Origin: JASFYU01 sp045046905
GTDB taxonomy: Bacteria > Bacteroidota > Bacteroidia > Flavobacteriales > Flavobacteriaceae
DNA: 35,977 nucleotides
NCBI GenBank assembly: GCA_045046905.1
Contig: JASFYU010000106.1
Span: 1-35,977 of the forward strand
Reading direction: 5' to 3'
Under the pieces are notes generated by a model, which did no database searches, was not told the DNA's origin, and saw only the letters and a list, made by a program, of their open reading frames with translations. The number at the start of each line of letters is the position of its first letter. The first letter of the stretch is position 1. The translations under genes and the position numbers were made by a program. This document shows, in pieces, positions 1 through 9,444 of the stretch.

Positions 1-2190
1 ATTTCCTCGTGCTTTTAGGCCTGATATTTTTCCGTTTTTCCAATTGGACGGCAAGGTGGGTAAAATTCGTATAAAACCCTCATGAGACTGTAACAATAGT
101 TCTGCAACCCCGGCGGTATATCCGAAATTTCCATCGATTTGAAAAGGCGGATGCTCATCGAACAAATTATGGGCTATTGATATCTGAAAAAACTTTTTGA
201 TATTTTCCTCTGCAGATTCGGCGTTCAACAAACGGGCGTTCATACTAATCATCCATGCCCTACTCCACCCTGTACCTGCTCCTCCATGTTGTAGACGGTA
301 ATCAATTGTTTTTTGTGCCGCGGCAAAAGCTTCGACATTGCTTTCAACAATTTCGTCACCAGGGTGCAAGGCATATAAATGAGACATGTGGCGATGTCCT
401 TTTTCGGGTTCTTCATAAGCTTGGTTCCATTCCAAAATACGACCGTCTTCGCCAACCTGTACCCCAGAGTGCAATTTCAGGCGTTTTTCAGTCACTTCTT
501 TGGTAAAGGCATCATCAATTCCTAAAACTACCGCAGCCTCCAAAACATTATCGAATACCTCGCCAATAATCTGATGTCCCATGGCACTACCAAAAGAAAT
601 AGCGGCCGCTTTACCATTGGCTGCTATATATGAATTCTCTGGGGAGACCTCCGGAGAGGATACCCATGCACCACTGAGCTCGTCCCAAACGAGCCAATCT
701 AAATAGAACTCGGCAATATTCTTCAAAACCGGATAGGCACTATCCTTCAAAAATTGCTGATCTTGAGTAAATCTAAAATGCTCCCAGTAATGTTGGGCGC
801 ACCAACCGCCGCCATGGATCCATGAACCCCAATACGCTCTTTCAGCACGCATAACTGGCGTACCCCATAGATCGCTCGCATGATGCGCCATGGCACCCCT
901 CATACCATACTGCTCTTTGGCCGTTACCTTACCCCGCTCTAACACCTTGTCTAAATACGTGAAAAAGGGCTGGTGCAGTTCACTTAGATTGGCGACCTCC
1001 GCAAGCCAGTAATTCATTTGCAAATTAATATTCAAATGATAATCGGCATTCCACGGTGCTTCTATATGTTCATTCCAAATACCTTGTAAATTTGCAGGAT
1101 TTGTTCCTTGTCTTGAAGACGATATCAATAAATATCGGCCATATTGAAAGAGTTTTGCTGCCAGATCGGGATCATCTGAACCCTCCTTTATGCGTTGTAA
1201 ACGCACATCGATAGGCAGACTGTCCAACGCTTTTCCTTCCAAAGTAAAAGCCAACCTATCATACAAATTTTTATAATCTCTTATATGTGTCTTGAGAAGT
1301 TCATCAAATGATTTATGGGTTACCTTAGACAAGGTCTCCGTATTTTTCGCCTTATAATTTTCACCATGATAAAAAGAAGTGTTACCCACTATGTATAGCG
1401 TTACCTTTTTCACCCCTTGAAGTTTCAGCACCCCATTTTCTGCAGTTACTGAACCTAATTCATTTTCGACTTTCAATCTAGTTTCAAACTTCACCCCATA
1501 ATCCAAAGGAAAAGGGGCTGAGAATTTTCTTCCCCCAAATTGGGTAACTATTCCCTTCATACTAATCTCCGTATCCGAAGGGTTTGTAACCGTAACAGTA
1601 GGTCGACCATGGTCTTTCGGACGATCTAATTTTAAAGTAAAATTCATTCCCTCGGGGGCGGTCGTAGCCAATGCGATTACAAGCACATCATCAGGGCTAG
1701 AGGCAAATACTTTTTGCGAGTATTCATTACCGTTCGATGTATACTTTACTGAGACGAGTGCCTCATCAAGGCTTAGGGAGCGCTTGTAATTCGACACCTG
1801 TTTTTCACCCTCGAAATCAATGTACAGATCCCCCATGGTCTGATGAGATCGCACAATGGTTTTGTAAGAAAATTTTTCTACTATCAGACTATCAACCTCA
1901 CTTGTCTTACCCTCTTTTAAAAGTTGGCGTATATCTTCTAAATCTTGCGGTGTACCTTTGACATCTCCAAAATCGGGACCTCCAGGCCACATAGAATCCT
2001 CATTCAATTGAATGCGTTCGTGTTGAGGGTCACCAAAAACCATGGCTCCCAAACGACCGTTGCCCACTGGCAATGCCTGCATCCATTCCGATGCAGCTTG
2101 GGCATACCACAACTCATCTACAGCCTCCTTTGATTCTTCAGCACAGGATAAAAGAACTATGCCTAACACTACGGTTATTATCTGTTTCAT
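1..2190 (-). CDS. GH95 family alpha-L-fucosidase lipoprotein (C-terminus cut by window edge)
   Basis: The frame is open for 730 codons from the ATG at 2190 to base 1 with no stop, so the C-terminus lies outside the window; GH95 enzymes are usually about 750-830 residues, so a small part is missing. The N-terminus has a signal peptide ending in the lipobox LLSC (Cys16), predicting an outer-membrane or periplasmic lipoprotein. The family hallmarks are intact: the NINLQMNYW segment with Asn387 and Asn389 (equivalent to the two Asn that activate water in Bifidobacterium AfcA), SPEVSPENSY with the predicted general acid Glu518, and FQIDGNFG with Asp686. GH95 enzymes are inverting exo-fucosidases acting on alpha-1,2-fucosyl and related linkages; some members cleave L-galactosides instead. 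It starts 10 bp after the multidomain esterase gene and is the last visible gene of the glycan operon. Family assignment is firm; the exact linkage is not determined. Confidence 0.93.
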   Translation of the reverse strand, partial: MKQIITVVLGIVLLSCAEESKEAVDELWYAQAASEWMQALPVGNGRLGAMVFGDPQHERIQLNEDSMWPGGPDFGDVKGTPQDLEDIRQLLKEGKTSEVDSLIVEKFSYKTIVRSHQTMGDLYIDFEGEKQVSNYKRSLSLDEALVSVKYTSNGNEYSQKVFASSPDDVLVIALATTAPEGMNFTLKLDRPKDHGRPTVTVTNPSDTEISMKGIVTQFGGRKFSAPFPLDYGVKFETRLKVENELGSVTAENGVLKLQGVKKVTLYIVGNTSFYHGENYKAKNTETLSKVTHKSFDELLKTHIRDYKNLYDRLAFTLEGKALDSLPIDVRLQRIKEGSDDPDLAAKLFQYGRYLLISSSRQGTNPANLQGIWNEHIEAPWNADYHLNINLQMNYWLAEVANLSELHQPFFTYLDKVLERGKVTAKEQYGMRGAMAHHASDLWGTPVMRAERAYWGSWIHGGGWCAQHYWEHFRFTQDQQFLKDSAYPVLKNIAEFYLDWLVWDELSGAWVSSPEVSPENSYIAANGKAAAISFGSAMGHQIIGEVFDNVLEAAVVLGIDDAFTKEVTEKRLKLHSGVQVGEDGRILEWNQAYEEPEKGHRHMSHLYALHPGDEIVESNVEAFAAAQKTIDYRLQHGGAGTGWSRAWMISMNARLLNAESAEENIKKFFQISIAHNLFDEHPPFQIDGNFGYTAGVAELLLQSHEGFIRILPTLPSNWKNGKISGLKARGN

Positions 2191-2200
2191 TTTTTTTATT

Positions 2201-4345
2201 TTATCTCAAAGTTTTAATTTTGTCTCTAATAAATTCTGCCCATACCTCATAGCCTTTGGGTTTTAAATGTATTTCGTCACTACTGTAATAATCGCTGTTT
2301 AAAGTACCATTTTTATCACTGAAAAACTCCATCATATTATAATAATGAACCGACTTTTTATTTCCTAAAGGGGCAATCAATTCATGTATTTTATCATACT
2401 TCTTTCTTCGGTCGGAACTTTGGCTCAAACCTGTGGGAAGTGGGCCAAAAAACAGCACTGTTGAATTTGGTAGCTTTTCTTGGATCAATGCAATATTCAA
2501 GCGAATTCCTTCAGCTACCTCATTGGCCGTATTATCTCCAAAATTATTAACCCCTATGGCAAGACTTATAAAATCAGGTTCACATTCATCATAATGGCCA
2601 TTTTCCATCCTCCATGCCACATGTTGTGTTCTATCTCCTGAAATGCCAGCCCCAATAATCTTCAGTCCGTCGAAGTAGGTTTCGACCGCTTTTTTTCCCG
2701 GATAATGGGTAATATATGATCGATTGCCCCCAAACCCTTGGGTTATGGAGTTTCCTATTAACAAAAGGTCAACTTTGCCAGAATTCATGCATAGAGAATC
2801 AATATCATTGGCCTGGGCCCACCAATCTTTTCCTTCGACCCACCCTGCTGCGGAACGGTATTCGGATCCCGGTGCCGGTAGCACCGCAAAATTTATCTTC
2901 TTATTCGTCGCCCTTAAAATAAAATCAACAATCGGTGTTGGATTTTTTAAACTATGAGGATGATGCCCTACTCCTGGTTTATAAATAACCTTAATATGGC
3001 CACCTGCATCCTTGATTTCTCTTTCAAAAAGAGCTGTGTTTTCACTGACAGGAACCACCATATCTGCTTCTCCGCAAACATGAAACATAGGAAAACCCGC
3101 CTGCGCTATCGCCCTAGTTTTATGAATCGGGTTTCCGGTAAAGCTATTTATCGACGCTTCGGAATGCAATTCATATATATTCTTGAAATCCTCCAAATCC
3201 TCGGGGCTCCCTTTACCTTTTCCTGCTCCCCCTGGCCAACTAAAACCATCTAGTACGGGAGCATCAGCATATATACAGGCCACTTTTTCAGGGTTTTCAA
3301 CGGCCCAATTGTAAATTATTAAGCCGCCCCTACTCAAGCCTTCTAACACTACTTTTTTAGCCAATCTAGCATTGGTCATCAAGGCATAAAAGGCATTCCA
3401 TCTCTCTACCGCCTCTTCTCCTCCGAATAAATTAGCAACATCGCAATATGCAATATGAAAACCCCTTTCGAGTAAGGCGATATCTGTTTGAGGTTCGTGG
3501 CCCCAAAAACGGGCCCTTAGTACCCATGGGGCTCCTTTTGCTACATTCTTGGGCCGTACTATTTTACAATCGACCCCCTTGAATTTGAAATCAGTTTGGA
3601 TAAAGCCATAAAAATTGCTCTCCTGTTTTTTATGTATTGACAAGCTATTCACTACGTTAACGCTAGAACCCACTTCTTGAATCACGGCTTCATAGACTCT
3701 TTTGGCAATGCGGGTGGCCCCCAAGGAGGAAGGATGTATGGTATCAGGAAAAAGATTAGGTTCCCCAACAAATAACTGATATAGATCTATCACCTCACTT
3801 TGAGTATCGTAGGCGACTTTTTGGGTCAAGGGTATTATTTGGTCCTTGATAATGGGGTTCCAAATACCAGTTAAATCCTTTACGAATGAGGGCACGGGAA
3901 GCAGCAAAACTACCCTAACATCTTTATTTTTGGCTTTGAATGATGCTATCAGCTCCTTATAGTCACTGTCAAAATCAGTATCTAAATACACTCTGTTTTG
4001 CTGCTTGGTATCATTTGTTCCTAATTTAACAAAAACAATATCAGGAGAAAAGGCCAGCGCCTCTTTATACCTATCAGACGCCCAATACGGGGTATCGCCC
4101 TTTTTTAAAAGTGTATTACCATTTACCCCGAAGTTTTCGACTTGGTAGGTATCGCCGAGCATTGCTTGCAGTTGCTGAGGATAGGCATTCATTTCACGAT
4201 TGGCCATACCCGCTCCGTACGTAATACTATTGCCGACACAGGCAATTTTAATACTAATGGGTTCTTCTTGAGTCGCTTTGTTTTGACATGATCCTAGGCA
4301 AAGAATAGCAAAAAATGATACTATATAAAAAAAACACTTCTTCAT
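2201..4345 (-). CDS. Three-domain esterase lipoprotein: SGNH hydrolase, alpha/beta hydrolase, SGNH hydrolase
   Basis: This 714-aa lipoprotein (lipobox CLGSC, Cys20) carries three separate hydrolase modules. Residues 30-225 are an SGNH/GDSL domain with GNSIT (Ser40), GTND (Asn111) and DTIHP (Asp201, His204). Residues 240-480 are an alpha/beta hydrolase with nucleophile elbow EGLSRGG (Ser338), acid candidate Asp428 and His461/462 in GVGHHPHS. Residues 485-714 are a second SGNH domain with GNSIT (Ser533), a GVNN block (Asn600) and DEIH (Asp690, His693). All three triads look complete. SGNH domains of this kind in polysaccharide loci are usually carbohydrate O-acetylesterases, and alpha/beta hydrolases remove acetyl or other acyl groups, so the inferred role is de-esterification of the target glycan. 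It lies between the NPCBM enzyme and the GH95 fucosidase with gaps of 55 and 10 bp, consistent with one transcript. Substrates of the individual domains are unknown. Confidence 0.9.
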   Translation of the reverse strand: MKKCFFYIVSFFAILCLGSCQNKATQEEPISIKIACVGNSITYGAGMANREMNAYPQQLQAMLGDTYQVENFGVNGNTLLKKGDTPYWASDRYKEALAFSPDIVFVKLGTNDTKQQNRVYLDTDFDSDYKELIASFKAKNKDVRVVLLLPVPSFVKDLTGIWNPIIKDQIIPLTQKVAYDTQSEVIDLYQLFVGEPNLFPDTIHPSSLGATRIAKRVYEAVIQEVGSSVNVVNSLSIHKKQESNFYGFIQTDFKFKGVDCKIVRPKNVAKGAPWVLRARFWGHEPQTDIALLERGFHIAYCDVANLFGGEEAVERWNAFYALMTNARLAKKVVLEGLSRGGLIIYNWAVENPEKVACIYADAPVLDGFSWPGGAGKGKGSPEDLEDFKNIYELHSEASINSFTGNPIHKTRAIAQAGFPMFHVCGEADMVVPVSENTALFEREIKDAGGHIKVIYKPGVGHHPHSLKNPTPIVDFILRATNKKINFAVLPAPGSEYRSAAGWVEGKDWWAQANDIDSLCMNSGKVDLLLIGNSITQGFGGNRSYITHYPGKKAVETYFDGLKIIGAGISGDRTQHVAWRMENGHYDECEPDFISLAIGVNNFGDNTANEVAEGIRLNIALIQEKLPNSTVLFFGPLPTGLSQSSDRRKKYDKIHELIAPLGNKKSVHYYNMMEFFSDKNGTLNSDYYSSDEIHLKPKGYEVWAEFIRDKIKTLR

Positions 4346-4400
4346 AATTCAACTTAAATCTTCAATTTTTTAATTCCTATTTGATGAGTGTATACTCAAA

Positions 4401-7199
4401 TTATTCGATTGTCAACCATCGATACGAATTTGCAGGTATGCTAACTTCGATGGTAATATGATAATCTCTGGTCAATAGATACTCTTTTGATTGCCCTTCT
4501 TCTTCGCTTACTTTTGCAGAAGATGTCAGGCCCGTGTAATACAATGGCAATTTAATAGTCCTTTGCATAAGCGCATCGGTAGGATTGAAAACCATAAGCA
4601 ATCCTTTTTCTTTTAGATTAGGGTTCACGTGCATAAAGCCGTCCCAATCTTTGCCTGATGGGCGTTTTAAATGAATAATATCACTATTTAAAATAGCTCG
4701 ATATTCTTTGTACCAATCGATTACCTTTTTGACAACAGCTTTTGTCTTAGGGGTATCAAACAATCTTGGACCTCTATAGCATGCCTGTACTCCTGAACCG
4801 TAATTTTGCATCATATGGTTTTCATAAGCATCTAAATGATCATTTAAAGGCTCTAATGTCGCCGCTTCACCACCCCCGTGATATTCGGTAAGCGGAACAA
4901 ATGTCCAACACATACTAGGAATACTTTTCCAAAGGCCATCGTAAATATTGGTACGCCCAAGTACTAATTGCCGGTCTCGGGGCAATGACCAATTGACTTC
5001 TCGATACCCAATACCCGTTTTATTAGTTCCTGAATTGAGGTAAAAATCAGGCACGTTCATATAAATGCCTTCTGAGCGCATCCACTTGTACAGGCCTTGA
5101 ATTTGTGCGTATTGTTTCCATTGTGAATCTTCAAGTCCATTATGATGCGCATGGGTGGTCGAGGCACACACATTACCAGGATAGGAGCCATCATTTTCAA
5201 AGACTTGCATTCCCGTTTTTTGAAAAAACGTTTTTATTTTTCTGAAATATTCATACCCCCATTCACTGCTTAAACAGGGCGAGGAACCAAAAATCATTCC
5301 GCCACGTTTACCCGTTTCAGGGTTGATGACATCGACTTCGTCACTGATCCATCTACTCGACAATAAAGAATAGCCCCCAAGTGCTATGCCTTTAGAATTG
5401 GCGTAAGCAACAAGTTCTTTGAATTTCTGATACTCCCCTTCAGCTTCCTTCTCCATATTGAGGCCGCTACCAAAGCTTAAAATAATCATTTCATACCCCA
5501 CTTGGGCACATTGATCAACAGCAGCTTTTATTTTTTCGGAATCCGTTGATGTTAGATGTAAAAAAATAGGGTTCTCGGTGGTCCAGGGTGAAATGGTACG
5601 GTACATTTTTCTTAGAAACAGTCCTTTTCGCTCTTTATCATAACTATCAAAGGGGGTCTCCCATACTCTGAAGGTACGTAAGGAGCCGCCTGAAACAATT
5701 CCTGTATCGGGACCCAAAGGCGGTTTTACTTCTAAAATGCAAGGCAACTGCAAGGGGTAATTGGTTTGCGAAGTATAGCGCGGATCGGTCTCCCAAAAGG
5801 TGGTCTTATCCGACGTTTTTTGCTGCATGCCACCAAAAGCATAATCAGTTTCTATATGAATGTTCGGCTTTTCGAAATAATCGGGTATGTCTACTAAGCT
5901 TTCACCTTCTACCATTGCCAATTGCTCTAATTTGAAAGTATTCAACTGAATTAGTAAATCACTTTTATTAATCACTTCGATCCATTTACCCAAGGTCGGG
6001 AGCCCATCGTAGAGTTCATAATGTACTTTGACCTCTATGTCATCTTTAACTAGTGTGAAAATGAGCTCTTTGCCAGTAGGCATTTCTCTATTAGAAGCCC
6101 AACGTACCCGTTTCCACTTCATCCTGTCCGCAATATCTTTGACCTCAAAATCTTTGATTAAAAATGAATTTGGAGTAGCCGCCAATTGATCAACCCACTT
6201 CATTAAGGTATATGCATATTCGGGTTGCTTGCTCAATCCGCCAATGGTATATGCTTTTCCATCAATAGTCAATACGCCTTCATTCGAGACGGCACGCAAC
6301 AAACTTTCGCCTGTCATTTGATTGATATAATCTATAGTTGCCAAATTGGGAAGCACACGAAATACCCTAGCTATCAGTCCATTTGAAATGATAATATCCT
6401 TGCCACTGGTTGATTTATATACCTCGGCCCTGGCCTTTGAATTATTGATTAGCCAATCAAAATCGGGTTGTTTTAGCGGAAAGCTCATAACCGGCAATCG
6501 ATTTATTTTTGAGCTTATTCGATTCCTAATTTTCTTGGGTAATATTGGCACCTCCCCCGTATGATTCGATGGTACGAGAACAGGAGCCATTTCAAAATAA
6601 TCGATTCTGGGATCTATCCATACGGCATGATCACCACTAAGGCCGTCACCTGCATCTTCGACCACCATTTCTAATACACCGCCTTTAACTTGTATGTTTA
6701 CATCTTTGGCCGTATCACCTTTACGCATAACACCACTATTAAATACTTCTTTGCCATTATGCAATAGTGTGAAAATTACGCTGCCATCATCTACTTTGCC
6801 ATTTTCACCTTCAACACCAACAAACTGCTTTTTTGTAGCGGTTACAGTATAAAAAATTCTTTTGCCATCGGTTAGCGGTATAGATTTTATGGTTTTTAAG
6901 CTATAATCAATTTTAGAATCATTCACACCAACTTTGGCGGAGAATGATAAACCATTGTACATTTTTATTTTTAGGCTAGACTTGGCATGTACGCCAATAC
7001 CTTTTGTAAACTTCTCCCCGGCTATAGACAGCTGTTCTCCGGTCACCGATTTATTCTTGACCGCGGCACCATAACGCTGTTGGGCTAATGTAATCTCCAT
7101 ATCGCCAATGGCTACATAAGATTGCGCATTGCTATTGAAATGCACCCCAATACATAACACAAAGACCATTACTATGTTCTTATACAAATCAGACCTCAT
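4401..7199 (-). CDS. NPCBM-domain glycoside hydrolase, alpha-galactosidase-like
   Basis: I chose the ATG at 7199, because it overlaps the upstream GH31 stop as ATGA (7196-7199) and gives a clean signal peptide (cut near SNAQS); an in-frame ATG at 7217 would add six residues. The product is 932 aa. Counting from the 7217 Met, residues about 33-210 form an NPCBM/NEW2 carbohydrate-binding module ('KGIGVHA', 'VWIDPRIDYFE'). Residues about 240-530 are a beta-rich supersandwich-like region. Residues about 540-850 look like a TIM barrel, and residues about 855-938 a C-terminal beta domain. Barrel stretches such as MIILSFG, ALGGYS and VFENDGSYPG resemble clan GH-D (GH27/GH36) alpha-galactosidases; Asp676 of FENDG is a nucleophile candidate. 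The exact GH family is not certain from sequence alone. In this operon it probably trims alpha-linked galactose or a related sugar from the sulfated glycan. Confidence 0.8.
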   Translation of the reverse strand: MRSDLYKNIVMVFVLCIGVHFNSNAQSYVAIGDMEITLAQQRYGAAVKNKSVTGEQLSIAGEKFTKGIGVHAKSSLKIKMYNGLSFSAKVGVNDSKIDYSLKTIKSIPLTDGKRIFYTVTATKKQFVGVEGENGKVDDGSVIFTLLHNGKEVFNSGVMRKGDTAKDVNIQVKGGVLEMVVEDAGDGLSGDHAVWIDPRIDYFEMAPVLVPSNHTGEVPILPKKIRNRISSKINRLPVMSFPLKQPDFDWLINNSKARAEVYKSTSGKDIIISNGLIARVFRVLPNLATIDYINQMTGESLLRAVSNEGVLTIDGKAYTIGGLSKQPEYAYTLMKWVDQLAATPNSFLIKDFEVKDIADRMKWKRVRWASNREMPTGKELIFTLVKDDIEVKVHYELYDGLPTLGKWIEVINKSDLLIQLNTFKLEQLAMVEGESLVDIPDYFEKPNIHIETDYAFGGMQQKTSDKTTFWETDPRYTSQTNYPLQLPCILEVKPPLGPDTGIVSGGSLRTFRVWETPFDSYDKERKGLFLRKMYRTISPWTTENPIFLHLTSTDSEKIKAAVDQCAQVGYEMIILSFGSGLNMEKEAEGEYQKFKELVAYANSKGIALGGYSLLSSRWISDEVDVINPETGKRGGMIFGSSPCLSSEWGYEYFRKIKTFFQKTGMQVFENDGSYPGNVCASTTHAHHNGLEDSQWKQYAQIQGLYKWMRSEGIYMNVPDFYLNSGTNKTGIGYREVNWSLPRDRQLVLGRTNIYDGLWKSIPSMCWTFVPLTEYHGGGEAATLEPLNDHLDAYENHMMQNYGSGVQACYRGPRLFDTPKTKAVVKKVIDWYKEYRAILNSDIIHLKRPSGKDWDGFMHVNPNLKEKGLLMVFNPTDALMQRTIKLPLYYTGLTSSAKVSEEEGQSKEYLLTRDYHITIEVSIPANSYRWLTIE

Positions 7200-9366
7200 G
7201 GTGTCATAAATTTCCATATTACTTTTTTGGTGTAGCCGTAAGGCTTGTTTTTTTTAGGCTTGGAAATACTTCCTTTTAGCTGCCCTTTCCTATCTTTTTC
7301 AATGGTGATTCTCACCTCTGAAAACGCTCCATTTTCAAAATTAAAACTTAAACCGTCATCATCGTATAAGGTATATGTACTTTCTTTTTTTCCGTAATGT
7401 CGAATGGTCAGATCCATTTTCTCATTGGGTGCTGGTGCTTGATTGTGTGGAGGAATCATGGGTATGATACCACCATCTTTTACAAAAAGTGGAATTTCAT
7501 CCAATCCGGGGCGTATTGTGATAATTTCTTCTTCGCCAACCAATTCTCCCGTATAAAAATCATACCACTTTCCTTTGGGAAGCACTATTTCTCTCTTTTT
7601 TTCACCAGCAAACATCGGTGCAACTAGAATGTCATCGCCCATCATATATTGGTATCGCACTTCTTTGGTCGTATGGCCAGCATACGGATTGATGGTCGCA
7701 TCTATATTTCCTGCAATTTTTTCCGATTTGAACGAAAACCCTTCTAATAATTGCATCGCCCTAAACGGGGGAATACCTTTTGACTGATACGCTCTAAAAG
7801 CCGTATACATATAGGGCAATAACCGCATACGTAGTTGTGCCACTTCGCGTACTTGCTTCTCCACTTCAGGAAACGACCAAGGTTTGGTACCATCTGACCA
7901 AGCATTCAGCATCGCCATAGGTGAAAAACAAACCGTTTGCATGCGCCTCAACCATTCCTCTGATGACTTTGAAGCGCGTACCTCAGGCGTCCAAAGGACA
8001 CCTATATAACTGCTATTGATCAAGGCGGTAATAAAATCTTTGTGGCTGTAGTAATCATTGTATATCACATACGGAAAACTACTTGCTCCTGCATTTGAAG
8101 CCCTTACCAACCCATAGGTTCGCTGATTTTTTTCCCTGAACCAGTCCGCTGTCATTTTTTGTATCAAAGTACCGTATATCTGGCGCATTTCTTCTGCCGT
8201 TGTACCCGATGGAAAGGTGGCAACATCAGGCCATAGCCATTGATCATACCCATCGACTTCATCAATTTTATAACCGCTTACCCCAATATCTAGATGGTTT
8301 TATAAAAATGTTCCTTAAATAACGCCCTAGTTTCCTCCAAGGTTAAATCAGGTACAATTCCGTTCCATACCGTATGAGAGCCTGAAAATGGTTTTACCTT
8401 TTTATATAAACCACCGACCGGTGACACATACGGATTTAACCATAAATTGGCGCGAATGCCCTTGTCAAGAAGCTCATCGATAAACTTCTTCGGCTCCGGA
8501 AAGCGTGTTTTCTCCCATTCAAACGTACAGGGGTATGACATCGTCTGCCATCCGGGTTCCACACCGATAAAATTCAGCGGAAAATCATGGTCTTCAAATT
8601 CAGAGACTTCTTTTAAAATATCCTTGGCCGAATACAAGGTAAGTACACGCTGCGTAAACCCCAATCCCCATTTTGGAGGTAAATAACCGCCCCCAGAAAA
8701 CAGATTATACCGCTGCACCACTTCTAACATCGACCTCCCTCCAAAAACATAGACTTCGGTGCCATCTGCAGGTACCAAGATTTCTACCGCATCGGAATAC
8801 GGTTGCGCTTCCCATTCAGGATTAGAATTTCTATTGCGGAGTACAGGCTTATCATCGGCATCTATTCGAATACCAGTACCTGCATATACCGTAATATAGT
8901 TGGCCGCGTCAATCAAGACTCCATACCCCTCGGTCGATATATAAAATGGAACGGGCGCATGTGTACGCCCATTATCGCTTTTACCATAATGATCTACATG
9001 CAGATTCAATATTCTACCCCGTTGGTTATGTGTTTTAAAATTAAGACCCAGCCCAAAAAGTTCTTCTTCCTTGTGTAGAGGAAATCGCAAATAAGTCTTT
9101 CCTTTAATGACTTTGGCATTAATCTTTGCTTTATCCAAAGGAAAATCGACCCTTGACAGCGTATTCAAGCCCTTTTCATTCGGTGAGGTATCGGCAGCCT
9201 TTAAAAGGGTAATCTTCTGCCGTTTTCCTATGGTAGTATGCCAGATACCATTTTGAACCTCTTTCCAATTTAATACCTCTTGACCAAAGGCGGCAGAAGA
9301 CAAAAAAACAAGGAAAAGGGAGGTCAATACAAGGTATTTCTGATTGATTATTCGATGAATTTTCAT
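7196..9366 (-). pseudogene. GH31 family alpha-glycosidase interrupted by a one-base frameshift
   Basis: The first part reads from the ATG at 9366 with a signal peptide (cut near AFGQE), a GH31 N-terminal beta domain and the start of the catalytic barrel (PPKWGLGFTQR, PLNFIGVEPGW, ANLWLNPYV), and stops at TAG 8290. The rest continues in another frame: codons from 8299 down to 7196 are open and encode NHLDIGVSGYKIDEVDG, then barrel and C-terminal beta domains to TGA at 7198-7196. Adding one A to the A4 run at 8298-8301 restores a 723-aa protein reading FYKNHLDIG. The predicted nucleophile is the Asp of GYKIDEVDG, which belongs to neither conventional open frame, so as written no complete active site is made. 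GH31 covers alpha-glucosidases, alpha-xylosidases and alpha-galactosidases. It lies mid-operon, 78 bp after a sulfatase and overlapping the NPCBM gene by 4 bp. It may be a real mutation or a homopolymer sequencing error. Confidence 0.88.
8297..8302 (-). other. Frameshift point in the GH31 gene (A4 run, one A missing)
   Basis: The coding strand reads TAT AAA ACC ATC TAG here. With five A instead of four it would read TAT AAA AAC CAT CTA GAT ATT and continue through the GH31 nucleophile region. The run is short and there is no typical slippery heptamer, since a -1 slip of the Lys tRNA would re-pair on TAA. Deletion or read error is therefore likelier than programmed frameshifting. Confidence 0.8.
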
Positions 9367-9444
9367 TACTCTAAATGGTGTATTTTCTGTTAAATCACAT
9401 AACCACTATAAGGGTTCAACCTCAGGCGTATTCTAACCAAAATC

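Noticed and set aside
8298..8301. Programmed -1 frameshift in the GH31 gene
   Set aside because: No slippery heptamer and no downstream pseudoknot seen; slipping would re-pair Lys tRNA on TAA. A deleted base or read error is simpler.
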